The position numbers and the translations under genes were made by a program. A DNA stretch of 13,334 nt from Chloroflexi bacterium RBG_16_64_43. GTDB lineage: Bacteria > Chloroflexota > Anaerolineae > Anaerolineales > RBG-16-64-43. The DNA lies in the NCBI GenBank assembly GCA_001796965.1, contig MGOA01000075.1, positions 1 to 13,334 of the forward strand. The letters run 5' to 3'. Below, one piece after another: positions 8,340 to 13,334 of the stretch (position 1 is its first letter; every line of letters starts with the position of its first letter). The notes beneath the pieces are model-generated. The model saw only the letters and a list, made by a program, of their open reading frames with translations. It searched no databases and was not told the DNA's origin.

Positions 8340-8792
8340 TTAACTTTCCCGGAGAAGGCGGTTGATTTCGTCGCGAATGGATCGCAGATCGTCGAGGCGC
8401 AGGTAGACGATCGCGTAGCGGATGTAGGCGATGTGATCGAGTTCTTTCAACCCGGCAATGACCATGTCGCCGACGACTCGGCTGGAGACCTCGGCTTTGC
8501 CCAGCTGCTGGACCGAGGCTTCCACCTCGCCCACCAGACGGTCGATATCAGCCGCGGACACCGGGCGCTTCGCACACGCGATCCGCACGCCGTGGGCAAG
8601 TTTCTCGCGGTCGAACTCCTCGCGAGTGCCATCCTGCTTCACGACCAATGGCGACGAAAGCACGGCGCGTTCGTAGGTGCTGAAGCGCTGCCTGCATTTG
8701 AGGCACTCGCGTCGCCGGCGAACGCCGCCGCGGACATCGTGGGTTGTGTCAACGACCTTTGTGTCTTCAGTGCCGCAGTAGGGGCAGCGCAT
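8340..8792 (-). CDS. nrdR: Transcriptional repressor NrdR
   Basis: Nucleotide-sensing repressor of ribonucleotide reductase genes; binds (d)ATP through an ATP-cone and DNA through a zinc ribbon. The protein has 150 residues, the family length. It begins MRCPYCG (C3, C6), with the second cysteine pair ECLKC (C30, C33), a basic RRRRE stretch and RFSTYER completing the zinc ribbon; the ATP-cone covers about 48-138 (VVKQDGTREEFDREKL, KRPVS). The ATG at 8790-8792 has only a weak upstream G-rich site. It is the first gene of a unit with nrdJ and lies about 74 bases downstream of a predicted transcription start, so it probably controls its own operon. Confidence 0.96.
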   Translation of the reverse strand: MRCPYCGTEDTKVVDTTHDVRGGVRRRRECLKCRQRFSTYERAVLSSPLVVKQDGTREEFDREKLAHGVRIACAKRPVSAADIDRLVGEVEASVQQLGKAEVSSRVVGDMVIAGLKELDHIAYIRYAIVYLRLDDLRSIRDEINRLLRES

Positions 8793-8815
8793 TGTCTTGG
8801 GTCCCCCGAACTATT

Positions 8816-8843
8816 GTTTCACGCCAGATGTGCCCCGTTTCAC
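8816..8843 (-). promoter_or_regulatory. Paired GTTTCAC direct repeats in the nrdR leader
   Basis: GTTTCAC occurs at 8816-8822 and again at 8837-8843, 21 bases apart (about two helical turns), in the transcribed leader between the predicted start of transcription and the nrdR start. The spacing would suit a dimeric DNA-binding protein, but the repeats do not match the NrdR-box consensus that I know. Confidence 0.3.
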
Positions 8844-8852
8844 AACGCCCTG

Positions 8853-8866
8853 CCCATACCTATGGG
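8853..8866 (-). promoter_or_regulatory. Operator-like palindrome at the predicted nrdR transcription start
   Basis: CCCATA-CC-TATGGG is a perfect 6+2+6 inverted repeat that begins about seven bases downstream of the -10 element, where a repressor would block initiation. It shares only outer C and G positions with the NrdR box (acaCwAtATaTwGtgt), so it may be a divergent NrdR site, the site of another repressor, or chance. Confidence 0.4.
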
Positions 8867-8872
8867 ATTGCC

Positions 8873-8901
8873 ATTCTAGCACTGCCTGTGGATAACTTCA
8901 A
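8873..8901 (-). promoter_or_regulatory. Sigma-70-type promoter of the nrdR-nrdJ unit
   Basis: On the minus strand, TTGAAG (-35; 8896-8901) and TAGAAT (-10; 8873-8878) are separated by exactly 17 bases. They match the consensus at four and five of six positions. It lies downstream of the L25 terminator and about 80 bases before nrdR, so it gives the unit its own start site near 8866. Confidence 0.7.
8887..8895 (-). promoter_or_regulatory. Consensus DnaA box in the nrdR promoter spacer
   Basis: TTATCCACA on the minus strand is a perfect match to the strongest DnaA box. It touches the -35 element and lies wholly in the -35/-10 spacer, so bound DnaA would compete with RNA polymerase. I see only one such box here, so it is a regulatory candidate and not an origin. 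Confidence 0.6.
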
Positions 8902-8946
8902 CAACTTTCCCCTACGCAAACCTTAAAGAATGGATTGACAGAGCGG

Positions 8947-8975
8947 AACACAAAGGGCGGAGCAAGCTCCGCCCT
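8947..8975 (-). terminator. Intrinsic terminator after rplY (L25)
   Basis: AGGGCGGAGC (8954-8963) and GCTCCGCCCT (8966-8975) form a perfect 10-bp stem with a minimal AA loop; in practice the closing pairs open to a tetraloop. On the minus strand it is followed by TTTGTGTT. It stands 24 bases past the L25 stop and separates the rpiB-rplY region from the nrdR promoter. Confidence 0.85.
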
Positions 8976-8998
8976 CGCATAGCCGTGACTGCGCCATG

Positions 8999-9667
8999 TT
9001 ACTTCTTCGGGGACTCGGGCTCTTCGGGCAATTCTTCTTCCTTCTTGCCGCGCTCGATGACCTCGGGCTCGGCCGGAACAGCGGCTGCGGCAACCGGTTC
9101 GACCACTTCCTCGGCCGCCTGTTGCTGTACCGTGGCCACCGACTCATCCAGGCTCATCAGAACGCGGATGGTCTCGGGCAGTTGGATATCGCGCACAGCG
9201 ATCGAGTCGCCGATCTTCGCGATGACGCCGACGTCCACCTCGATGTGGCTCATCAGGTCTTTTGGCAAGCACTCCACCTCGAGTTCGTCGAGCAGGTGGA
9301 CCATGACGCCCGAGAGATCGCGAACCGCAGGCGAAACGCCGACGAATTCGATGGGGATGCGCACCCGGATGGCGCGGTCGGTGGGAACTTCGTAGAAATC
9401 GACGTGCAAGATGTCGCGGCGGATGCTGTCGCGCTGGACTTCGCGTAGCAACACCGAATGCGCCTTGCCTTCGAGAATCACGTCAATGAGCTGTGAGCCG
9501 GCCACGCGCGAGAGCACGCGAGCTGTTTCGCGGGCGTCGATCTGGATGGGCGTCGGCGCCACGGCCGGCCCATAGATGACAGCCGGCACCTTGCCCGATT
9601 GGCGCAGGGCGTACATGCCCTTGCCGATCGTCGTTCGGGGTTCAGCGGTTATCTGAATACTGGCCAC
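8999..9667 (-). CDS. rplY: 50S ribosomal protein L25 (long, TL5/Ctc type)
   Basis: Binds loop E of 5S rRNA in the large ribosomal subunit. The start is the GTG at 9665-9667, with AAGGAT (9674-9679 on the complement) six bases upstream; the open frame extends to 9949 but that part overlaps rpiB and reads as non-protein. The protein has 222 residues: an L25 domain (about 4-92, QITAEPRTTIGKG, GKVPAVIYG, VLLREVQRD...ILHVDFYEV), a TL5-type C-terminal beta domain (about 95-182, IPIEFVGVSPAVR, LPKDLMSHIEVDV) and an acidic Ala/Glu/Pro tail (185-222). The tail and C-domain are absent from the short E. coli form. Its leader carries a 5S loop-E-like structure and a terminator-like hairpin described separately, so the gene may be autoregulated. 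Confidence 0.93.
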   Translation of the reverse strand: MASIQITAEPRTTIGKGMYALRQSGKVPAVIYGPAVAPTPIQIDARETARVLSRVAGSQLIDVILEGKAHSVLLREVQRDSIRRDILHVDFYEVPTDRAIRVRIPIEFVGVSPAVRDLSGVMVHLLDELEVECLPKDLMSHIEVDVGVIAKIGDSIAVRDIQLPETIRVLMSLDESVATVQQQAAEEVVEPVAAAAVPAEPEVIERGKKEEELPEEPESPKK

Positions 9668-9679
9668 AGGATCATCCTT

Positions 9680-9717
9680 GGGGCGCCTCTCACCCAACGC
9701 TGGGCTGCCGTCGCCCC
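9680..9717 (-). promoter_or_regulatory. Candidate L25-binding leader RNA that mimics 5S rRNA loop E
   Basis: Read on the minus strand, GGGGCG (9717-9712) pairs with CGCCCC (9685-9680), and GCCCA (9705-9701) pairs with UGGGU (9696-9692) around a GCGU loop. Between these helices is a symmetric 6x6 internal loop, ACGGCA (9711-9706) facing GAGAGG (9691-9686). Loop E of E. coli 5S rRNA is AUGGUA (73-78) facing GAGAGU (98-103): nine of twelve bases agree, and the G.A, G.G and A.G non-canonical pairs are kept. The outer stem ends directly at the AAGGAU Shine-Dalgarno site, so L25 binding could block ribosome entry. The structure is my own hand-fold. Confidence 0.6.
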
Positions 9718-9718
9718 G

Positions 9719-9746
9719 AAAAACGTCCGGCCTCGCGGGCCGGACG
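9719..9746 (-). terminator. Terminator-like hairpin in the rplY leader (rpiB terminator and/or attenuator)
   Basis: CGTCCGGCC (9724-9732) and GGCCGGACG (9738-9746) form a perfect 9-bp stem with a five-base loop. On the minus strand the stem is followed by five T (9723-9719), the classic form of an intrinsic terminator. It lies after rpiB but also about 12 bases after the predicted rplY transcription start, so it would stop read-through from rpiB and could also attenuate rplY itself. Confidence 0.75.
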
Positions 9747-9764
9747 ACTGGCTGACAGAAGCAG

Positions 9765-9793
9765 AGTGTACCAGCCAGACTCGCCCTTGTCAA
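9765..9793 (-). promoter_or_regulatory. Sigma-70-type promoter of rplY
   Basis: On the minus strand a perfect TTGACA (-35; 9788-9793) and TACACT (-10; 9765-9770) are separated by exactly 17 bases. It starts 25 bases beyond the rpiB stop and would begin transcription near 9758, giving a leader of about 90 bases ahead of the L25 GTG. Confidence 0.75.
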
Positions 9794-9818
9794 AGGTAGG
9801 GTCCGAAGGGGCAGGGCG

Positions 9819-10268
9819 CTAGACTTTCCCAGACTCGATTTCGTGGATGGTGTCCACTCGGCGCTTGTGCCTTTCCTCGCCGGAGAAGGTGGCCCCGAGG
9901 AATGCGCGCACAATTTCGCTGGCGAGCTCCGGGCCGATAATCCTGGCACCTAGGCACAGGACATTCATGTCGTCATGCTCGACCGATTGGTGCGCCGAAT
10001 AGGTGTCGTGACACACCCCGGCATAGATGCCTTTGATCTTATTGGCGGCGATGCACACTCCGACGCCCGAGCCGCACAGGAGAATCCCGCGTTCGGCGCG
10101 GCCTTCGAGGATTGCCTTGGCCACTTTCTTGGCGTAGTCCGGGTAGTCGACACGCTCAGTGGTGTAGGTGCCAAGATCGAGAAGTTCGTGGCCGGCACTC
10201 TTGACGACAGCCGCAACCGTCTCTTTGAGCGGAAGACCTGCATGGTCACAACCGATGGCAATTCGCAT
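9819..10268 (-). CDS. rpiB: Ribose-5-phosphate isomerase B
   Basis: Interconverts ribose 5-phosphate and ribulose 5-phosphate in the non-oxidative pentose phosphate pathway. The 149-residue protein is of normal length and shows GCDHAG (6-11, with D8 and H9), CGSGVG (65-70, with catalytic C65), ANKIKG and EHDDMNVL (97-104), then the phosphate-binding RR(V) near the C-terminus (KRRVD). The position after H98 is D where many RpiB have N, a variant I regard as tolerated. The ATG at 10266-10268 lacks a close Shine-Dalgarno site; the nearest AGGAGA is about 15 bases upstream. It is followed by the rplY promoter. LacA/allose-phosphate isomerase activity is a possible alternative within the family. 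Confidence 0.95.
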   Translation of the reverse strand: MRIAIGCDHAGLPLKETVAAVVKSAGHELLDLGTYTTERVDYPDYAKKVAKAILEGRAERGILLCGSGVGVCIAANKIKGIYAGVCHDTYSAHQSVEHDDMNVLCLGARIIGPELASEIVRAFLGATFSGEERHKRRVDTIHEIESGKV

Positions 10269-10660
10269 AGGGGCTCTACATTCTCCTGTGAATGAAGATC
10301 AGGCTGGGCCTATTGAGTGCTTTGCGGACAAGGTCTGGGCTGAACTCGCTCTACGTCTCACAGGTCAATGATAGCGCAAATCGATTCGGAGAGGCTCAGC
10401 CGGCGAGCGCCTGGCCTGAGCCGCCTGCACTCGTAAGAGAACCGTCCAGACTCGGCGTGCGGTCGGCGACACGGAGGGGGAGTGCGTCAGTATCTGTCCG
10501 CCTCCAGGCGCGGGGGGAATCCGCCCGCGTCCCTTCGAGTATTATCGACGGAAAGGGGATTGGATAGCCGTGGGTTGATCTCTCCATTGGCGTTGCAGCC
10601 TATGGTGGCCGGCGGCAAGTGCGCGATATGGAAGCCACCCCGTTTGACAGGAGGCGCTGA
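10269..10660. other. 392-base gap between divergent rpiB and the methyltransferase-like gene
   Basis: No reading frame here looks like protein on either strand. It should hold both divergent promoters, but I find none that is convincing; a minus-strand TATCAT near 10366-10371 is a possible -10 for rpiB without a -35. Several small inverted repeats are present: 10393-10422, CGCGGG/CCCGCG at 10509-10514/10524-10529, and GGTGGC/GCCACC at 10604-10609/10634-10639. I do not recognise a known riboswitch or small RNA. Confidence 0.5.
10393..10422. other. Stem-loop in the rpiB upstream gap
   Basis: GGCTCAG (10393-10399) pairs with CTGAGCC (10416-10422), and GGCG (10402-10405) with CGCC (10408-10411) inside it. 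No T-run flanks it on either side, so it is not a standard terminator; its role is unknown. Confidence 0.4.
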
Positions 10661-11200
10661 TTGGATGCAAGCGCGGTTGTGCGTCTTGGAGCATTCGCCC
10701 TCCTCTCGGGCGTGCTCATCGCCAGTTTCTGGAGAGTGGTACGGCATGGTCGGACACATGCCTTGCCTCGCCTAGTTGCCTTCGAAGCCATCCTGGGGTT
10801 GATCCTTGCCAACGTACCCACATGGTTTTCGAATCCGCTGGCCTTGCGGCAAATTGTCTCGTGGGTCCTGCTCGCAAGCTCGGGCTTACTTGCCCTGCAC
10901 GGCTTCTCGCTGCTGCGGATGCACGGGGGAACCTCGGCCGGCATCGAGACAACAACGGTGATCGTTCGGCGCGGGGCCTATCGCTATATCCGGCACCCGC
11001 TCTACCTTTCGCTCATCCTATTCGCCCTGGGCGTGTATCTGAAATCGCCAGGGTGGCTCGCCGGGGCTCTGCTGGGGCTCGCGGTTTCCGGGCTACTAGT
11101 CACGGCGACTGTTGAAGAGCGTGAGAACGAATCGAAGTTTGGCGAACGCTATCGCGAATACATGCGCGTGACGAAGAAGTTCGTGCCGTTCGTCTTCTAG
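10661..11200 (+). CDS. Isoprenylcysteine carboxyl methyltransferase (ICMT)-like integral membrane protein
   Basis: A small membrane protein of the ICMT/phospholipid-methyltransferase superfamily, which uses S-adenosylmethionine at the membrane; bacterial members mostly have unknown substrates. The start is a TTG at 10661 with an ideal AGGAGG (10649-10654) six bases upstream; the nearby ATG at 10665 is out of frame. The protein has 179 residues with about five hydrophobic segments (7-24, 39-53, 65-86, 114-128, 132-150). The family signature is the GAYRYIRHPLY motif (105-115) followed near the C-terminus by ERENESKFGERYREYM (153-168) and a TKKFVPF ending, which form the cofactor site. It stands alone on the plus strand and converges on transketolase. 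The substrate cannot be inferred from neighbours. Confidence 0.85.
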   Translation: MDASAVVRLGAFALLSGVLIASFWRVVRHGRTHALPRLVAFEAILGLILANVPTWFSNPLALRQIVSWVLLASSGLLALHGFSLLRMHGGTSAGIETTTVIVRRGAYRYIRHPLYLSLILFALGVYLKSPGWLAGALLGLAVSGLLVTATVEERENESKFGERYREYMRVTKKFVPFVF

Positions 11201-11232
11201 GCGCACAAGCCTGGTGCGTGAACTTTTCCCAA

Positions 11233-11273
11233 CGAGAAGAGGCCACCTGCCAATCGCAGGTGGCCTCTTCTCG
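11233..11273. terminator. Long bidirectional hairpin between convergent genes
   Basis: A perfect 18-bp inverted repeat (11233-11250 and 11256-11273) with a CAATC loop lies between the methyltransferase-like gene and transketolase, 33 and 17 bases past their stops. Neither strand has a clean T-run after the stem, but each descending arm is pyrimidine-rich (CCTCTTCTC). It is best read as a shared terminator and 3'-end stabiliser. Confidence 0.7.
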
Positions 11274-11289
11274 GTGCGGCGCGGAATGC

Positions 11290-13299
11290 CTAGCGCTTGA
11301 GCACTCGCATCGATGCCTCAACGACGTTGACAAGGGTGAATCCAAACTGTTCGAAGAGCACCTTTGCCGGGGCGGAGGCGCCGAAGCGATTCATGGCGAT
11401 GACCTCCCCGGCCTCGCCCACCCAGCGATCCCAGCCCTGCGCAACGCCCGCCTCGACGGCGACACGCGGCCTGATCGAAGGCGCCAAGACCGAGGCGCGG
11501 TAGGCTTCGTCTTGCGCGGCGAAGAGCTCCCACGAAGGGAAAGAGACGACGCGCGAGGCGATGCCCGCCTCGGCCAGCTTTGCGCCCGCCTCCAATACCA
11601 AGGCGACCTCTGAGCCCGAGGCCATGAGGAGGATCTGCGGCTTGCCTTGACCGAGATCAGCCAAGACGTACGCGCCCCGGGCGAGGCCCGCGGCGGAGGC
11701 ATACTTGGCCCGATCGACGACAGGCAGAGCCTGGCGGGTGAGGGCCAGCACTGTCGGCGCGTTGCGCCGGGCAATCGCGACACGCCACGCCTCGCTCACC
11801 TCATTGGCATCCGCCGGGCGCAGCACGACCAGGTTGGGGATGGCGCGCAGGGCAGCAAGGTGCTCCACCGGCTGGTGAGTCGGGCCGTCCTCGCCCAGGC
11901 CGATGCTGTCGTGGGTGAAGATCCACACGCTGCCGATGTGGGAAAGCGCCGAGAGACGGATCGCCGGGCGCATGTAATCGGAGAAGACGAGAAAGGTGGC
12001 CGCATAAGGGATCAGGCCGCCGTGCAGCGCCATGCCGTTGGCGATCGACCCCATGCCATGTTCGCGCACACCGAAGTGGATGTTACGCCCCTCGCGGGCC
12101 TCGGGCTGAAAGGCGACGCTCGACTTGATCCAGGTGTTGTTGGAGGGGGTAAGGTCGGCCGAACCGCCCATCAGTTCGGGCAGGACCGGCGCCAGGGCGT
12201 TGATTGTCGCCCCAGAGGAGACGCGCGTGGCGATGCCTTTCGGATCGGCCGGCACGACGGGCAGCGCGGTTTCCCATCCGGGAGGAAGGCCGCCACTCAT
12301 GCGACGGCTGAACTCGGCCGCCAGGTCTGGAAACGCAGAGCGGTACCTGGCATTGAGCGCGGTCCACTCACCCTCGAGTTTTGCGCCGCGCTCAACGGCC
12401 TCGCGCATATGGTCGCGAACCTCGTCGGGGATGATGAATCGCGGTTCAAGCGGCCAGCCGAGCCTGGCCTTGGCCGCATTGAGCTCATCATCGCCTGGCG
12501 GTTCGCCGTGCGCCTTGGAGGTGTCTTGCTTCTTGGGCATGCCGAATCCGATGTGAGTGCGAGCCATGATCAGCGAGGGGCGCGGGTCGGCCTTGGCCTG
12601 CATAATGGCGGCGTCGATCGCCTCGACGTCGTTTCCGTCGGCGACGGTCAACACCTGCCAGCCGTAAGCGGCGAAGCGCGCCCCACGATCCTCGGTGAAT
12701 GCGAGGTCGGTGGGCCCATCGATCGTGATGCGGTTGTCGTCGTACACGTAGATGAGCTTGCCCAGCTTCTGGTGCCCGGCGAAGGAGGCGGCCTCGGACG
12801 CAACGCCTTCCATGAGGTCGCCGTCGGTGACGATCGCGTAGACTGCGTGGTCCATAAGCGGGAAGCCGGGCTTATTGAACTCGGCGGCGAGGTGGGCTTC
12901 GGCCAGCGCCATGCCGACGCCGTTGGCCAAGCCCTGGCCCAGCGGGCCAGTCGTGACTTCAACGCCAGGAGTCAGCCCTGCCTCGGGGTGACCGGGGGTT
13001 CGGCTATCCCACTGGCGGAACCGCTTGAGCTCGTCGAGCGAGAGGTCGTATCCGCTGAGGTGGAGCAGCGAATAGAGCAGCATCGATCCGTGGCCGCCGG
13101 AGAGGATAAAGCGGTCGCGGTTTGGCCATTTCAGGTTGCGCGGGTTGTGGCGAAGGTGTCGCGTCCAGATGGTGTAGGCGATGGCGGCGCAGCCCATGGG
13201 CAGACCGGGATGGCCGGAGTTCGCCTGTTGGACGGCATCTGCCGAGAGGAAGCGAATGGTGTTGATGGCGAGCGCTTGCACGTCGGTGGGCTTGAACAC
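11290..13299 (-). CDS. tkt: Transketolase
   Basis: Thiamine-diphosphate enzyme that moves two-carbon units between sugar phosphates in the pentose phosphate pathway. The start is the GTG at 13297-13299, supported by AGGAGA (13306-13311 on the complement) six bases upstream. The protein has 669 residues, a full-length family member. Visible are SGHPGLPMG (28-36, H30), GPLGQG (118-123), the ThDP/Mg motif TDGDLMEG...YDDN (158-189; the first glycine of the usual GDG is T), the pyrimidine domain with FGVREHGMG (409-417, catalytic E413), the HDSIGLGEDGPTHQPVEHL segment (463-481) and the C-terminal domain from about 540. Its upstream region runs out of the window, so the promoter is not seen. A dihydroxyacetone synthase role is unlikely from the motifs. 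Confidence 0.96.
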   Translation of the reverse strand: MFKPTDVQALAINTIRFLSADAVQQANSGHPGLPMGCAAIAYTIWTRHLRHNPRNLKWPNRDRFILSGGHGSMLLYSLLHLSGYDLSLDELKRFRQWDSRTPGHPEAGLTPGVEVTTGPLGQGLANGVGMALAEAHLAAEFNKPGFPLMDHAVYAIVTDGDLMEGVASEAASFAGHQKLGKLIYVYDDNRITIDGPTDLAFTEDRGARFAAYGWQVLTVADGNDVEAIDAAIMQAKADPRPSLIMARTHIGFGMPKKQDTSKAHGEPPGDDELNAAKARLGWPLEPRFIIPDEVRDHMREAVERGAKLEGEWTALNARYRSAFPDLAAEFSRRMSGGLPPGWETALPVVPADPKGIATRVSSGATINALAPVLPELMGGSADLTPSNNTWIKSSVAFQPEAREGRNIHFGVREHGMGSIANGMALHGGLIPYAATFLVFSDYMRPAIRLSALSHIGSVWIFTHDSIGLGEDGPTHQPVEHLAALRAIPNLVVLRPADANEVSEAWRVAIARRNAPTVLALTRQALPVVDRAKYASAAGLARGAYVLADLGQGKPQILLMASGSEVALVLEAGAKLAEAGIASRVVSFPSWELFAAQDEAYRASVLAPSIRPRVAVEAGVAQGWDRWVGEAGEVIAMNRFGASAPAKVLFEQFGFTLVNVVEASMRVLKR

Positions 13300-13334
13300 G
13301 TTGCTTCTCCTGGTTTGGGTGTGGTTCTTGTGCG

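Noticed and set aside
8793..8872. A cobalamin riboswitch controlling the B12-dependent reductase
   Set aside because: The leader between the predicted start site and nrdR is only about 75 bases and lacks B12-box-like sequence, and the nrdR-nrdJ gap is too short.
8887..8895. A replication origin around the DnaA box
   Set aside because: Only one box is visible, with no AT-rich unwinding region and no dnaA, dnaN or gidA nearby; a regulatory site is a better reading.
9668..9949. N-terminal extension of the L25 frame to give 316 residues
   Set aside because: The extension overlaps rpiB, reads as non-protein, and covers the promoter and hairpins; the GTG at 9667 has a proper Shine-Dalgarno site and the family's expected N-terminus.
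10292..10775. Small frames in the rpiB upstream gap (10292-10567 and 10482-10775 plus; 10487-10759 minus)
   Set aside because: Low-complexity, Arg/Ser/Pro-rich translations with no family resemblance; the latter two run into the methyltransferase-like gene out of frame.
1..13334. CRISPR array, insertion sequence, prophage, tRNA or rRNA
   Set aside because: I found no regularly spaced repeats, transposase or integrase frame, tRNA-like T-arm with matching acceptor stem, or rRNA sequence; nearly all of the window is explained by core genes.

Overview
The window is a GC-rich, gene-dense stretch of bacterial chromosome that carries core metabolism and information-processing genes. I see no mobile element, CRISPR array, tRNA or rRNA. 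The organism is probably a member of Chloroflexota (Anaerolineae-like). This is an inference from a Pro/Thr linker of the TPTPEPTKTP style in a surface lipoprotein, a B12-dependent NrdJ as the ribonucleotide reductase, a long L25 with an acidic tail, and the style of the transketolase and RpiB sequences. No single marker proves it.

Layout. Positions 1-3024 (+) hold the end of a 2-oxoacid dehydrogenase operon: E1 alpha (cut by the window edge), E1 beta and E2, closed by a strong hairpin at 3210-3240. Everything from 3263 to 10268 is read from the minus strand. In transcription order this is rpiB, then rplY (ribosomal protein L25) from its own promoter, an intrinsic terminator at 8954-8975, then a second promoter that drives nrdR, nrdJ (class II ribonucleotide reductase) and a deoxynucleoside kinase, and last a large secreted lipoprotein gene. 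After a 390-base gap, an isoprenylcysteine-methyltransferase-like membrane protein (10661-11200, +) converges on transketolase (11290-13299, -) across an 18-bp hairpin.

How the genes fit together. The dehydrogenase converts pyruvate (or a related 2-oxoacid) to an acyl-CoA. RpiB and transketolase handle pentose phosphates. NrdJ reduces ribonucleotides, NrdR senses nucleotides and represses RNR genes, and the kinase salvages deoxynucleosides, so the nrdR-nrdJ-kinase group is a deoxynucleotide supply unit.

The most interesting signals are regulatory. (1) Just ahead of the L25 start is a stem-loop whose 6x6 internal loop closely matches loop E of 5S rRNA, the natural binding site of L25, and its 3' strand abuts the Shine-Dalgarno sequence; this looks like autogenous control by molecular mimicry. 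(2) A good promoter lies upstream of it and is followed at once by a terminator-like hairpin with five U, a possible attenuator. (3) The nrdR-nrdJ promoter has a perfect DnaA box in its -35/-10 spacer and a palindrome at the predicted start of transcription, suggesting replication-linked control of dNTP synthesis.
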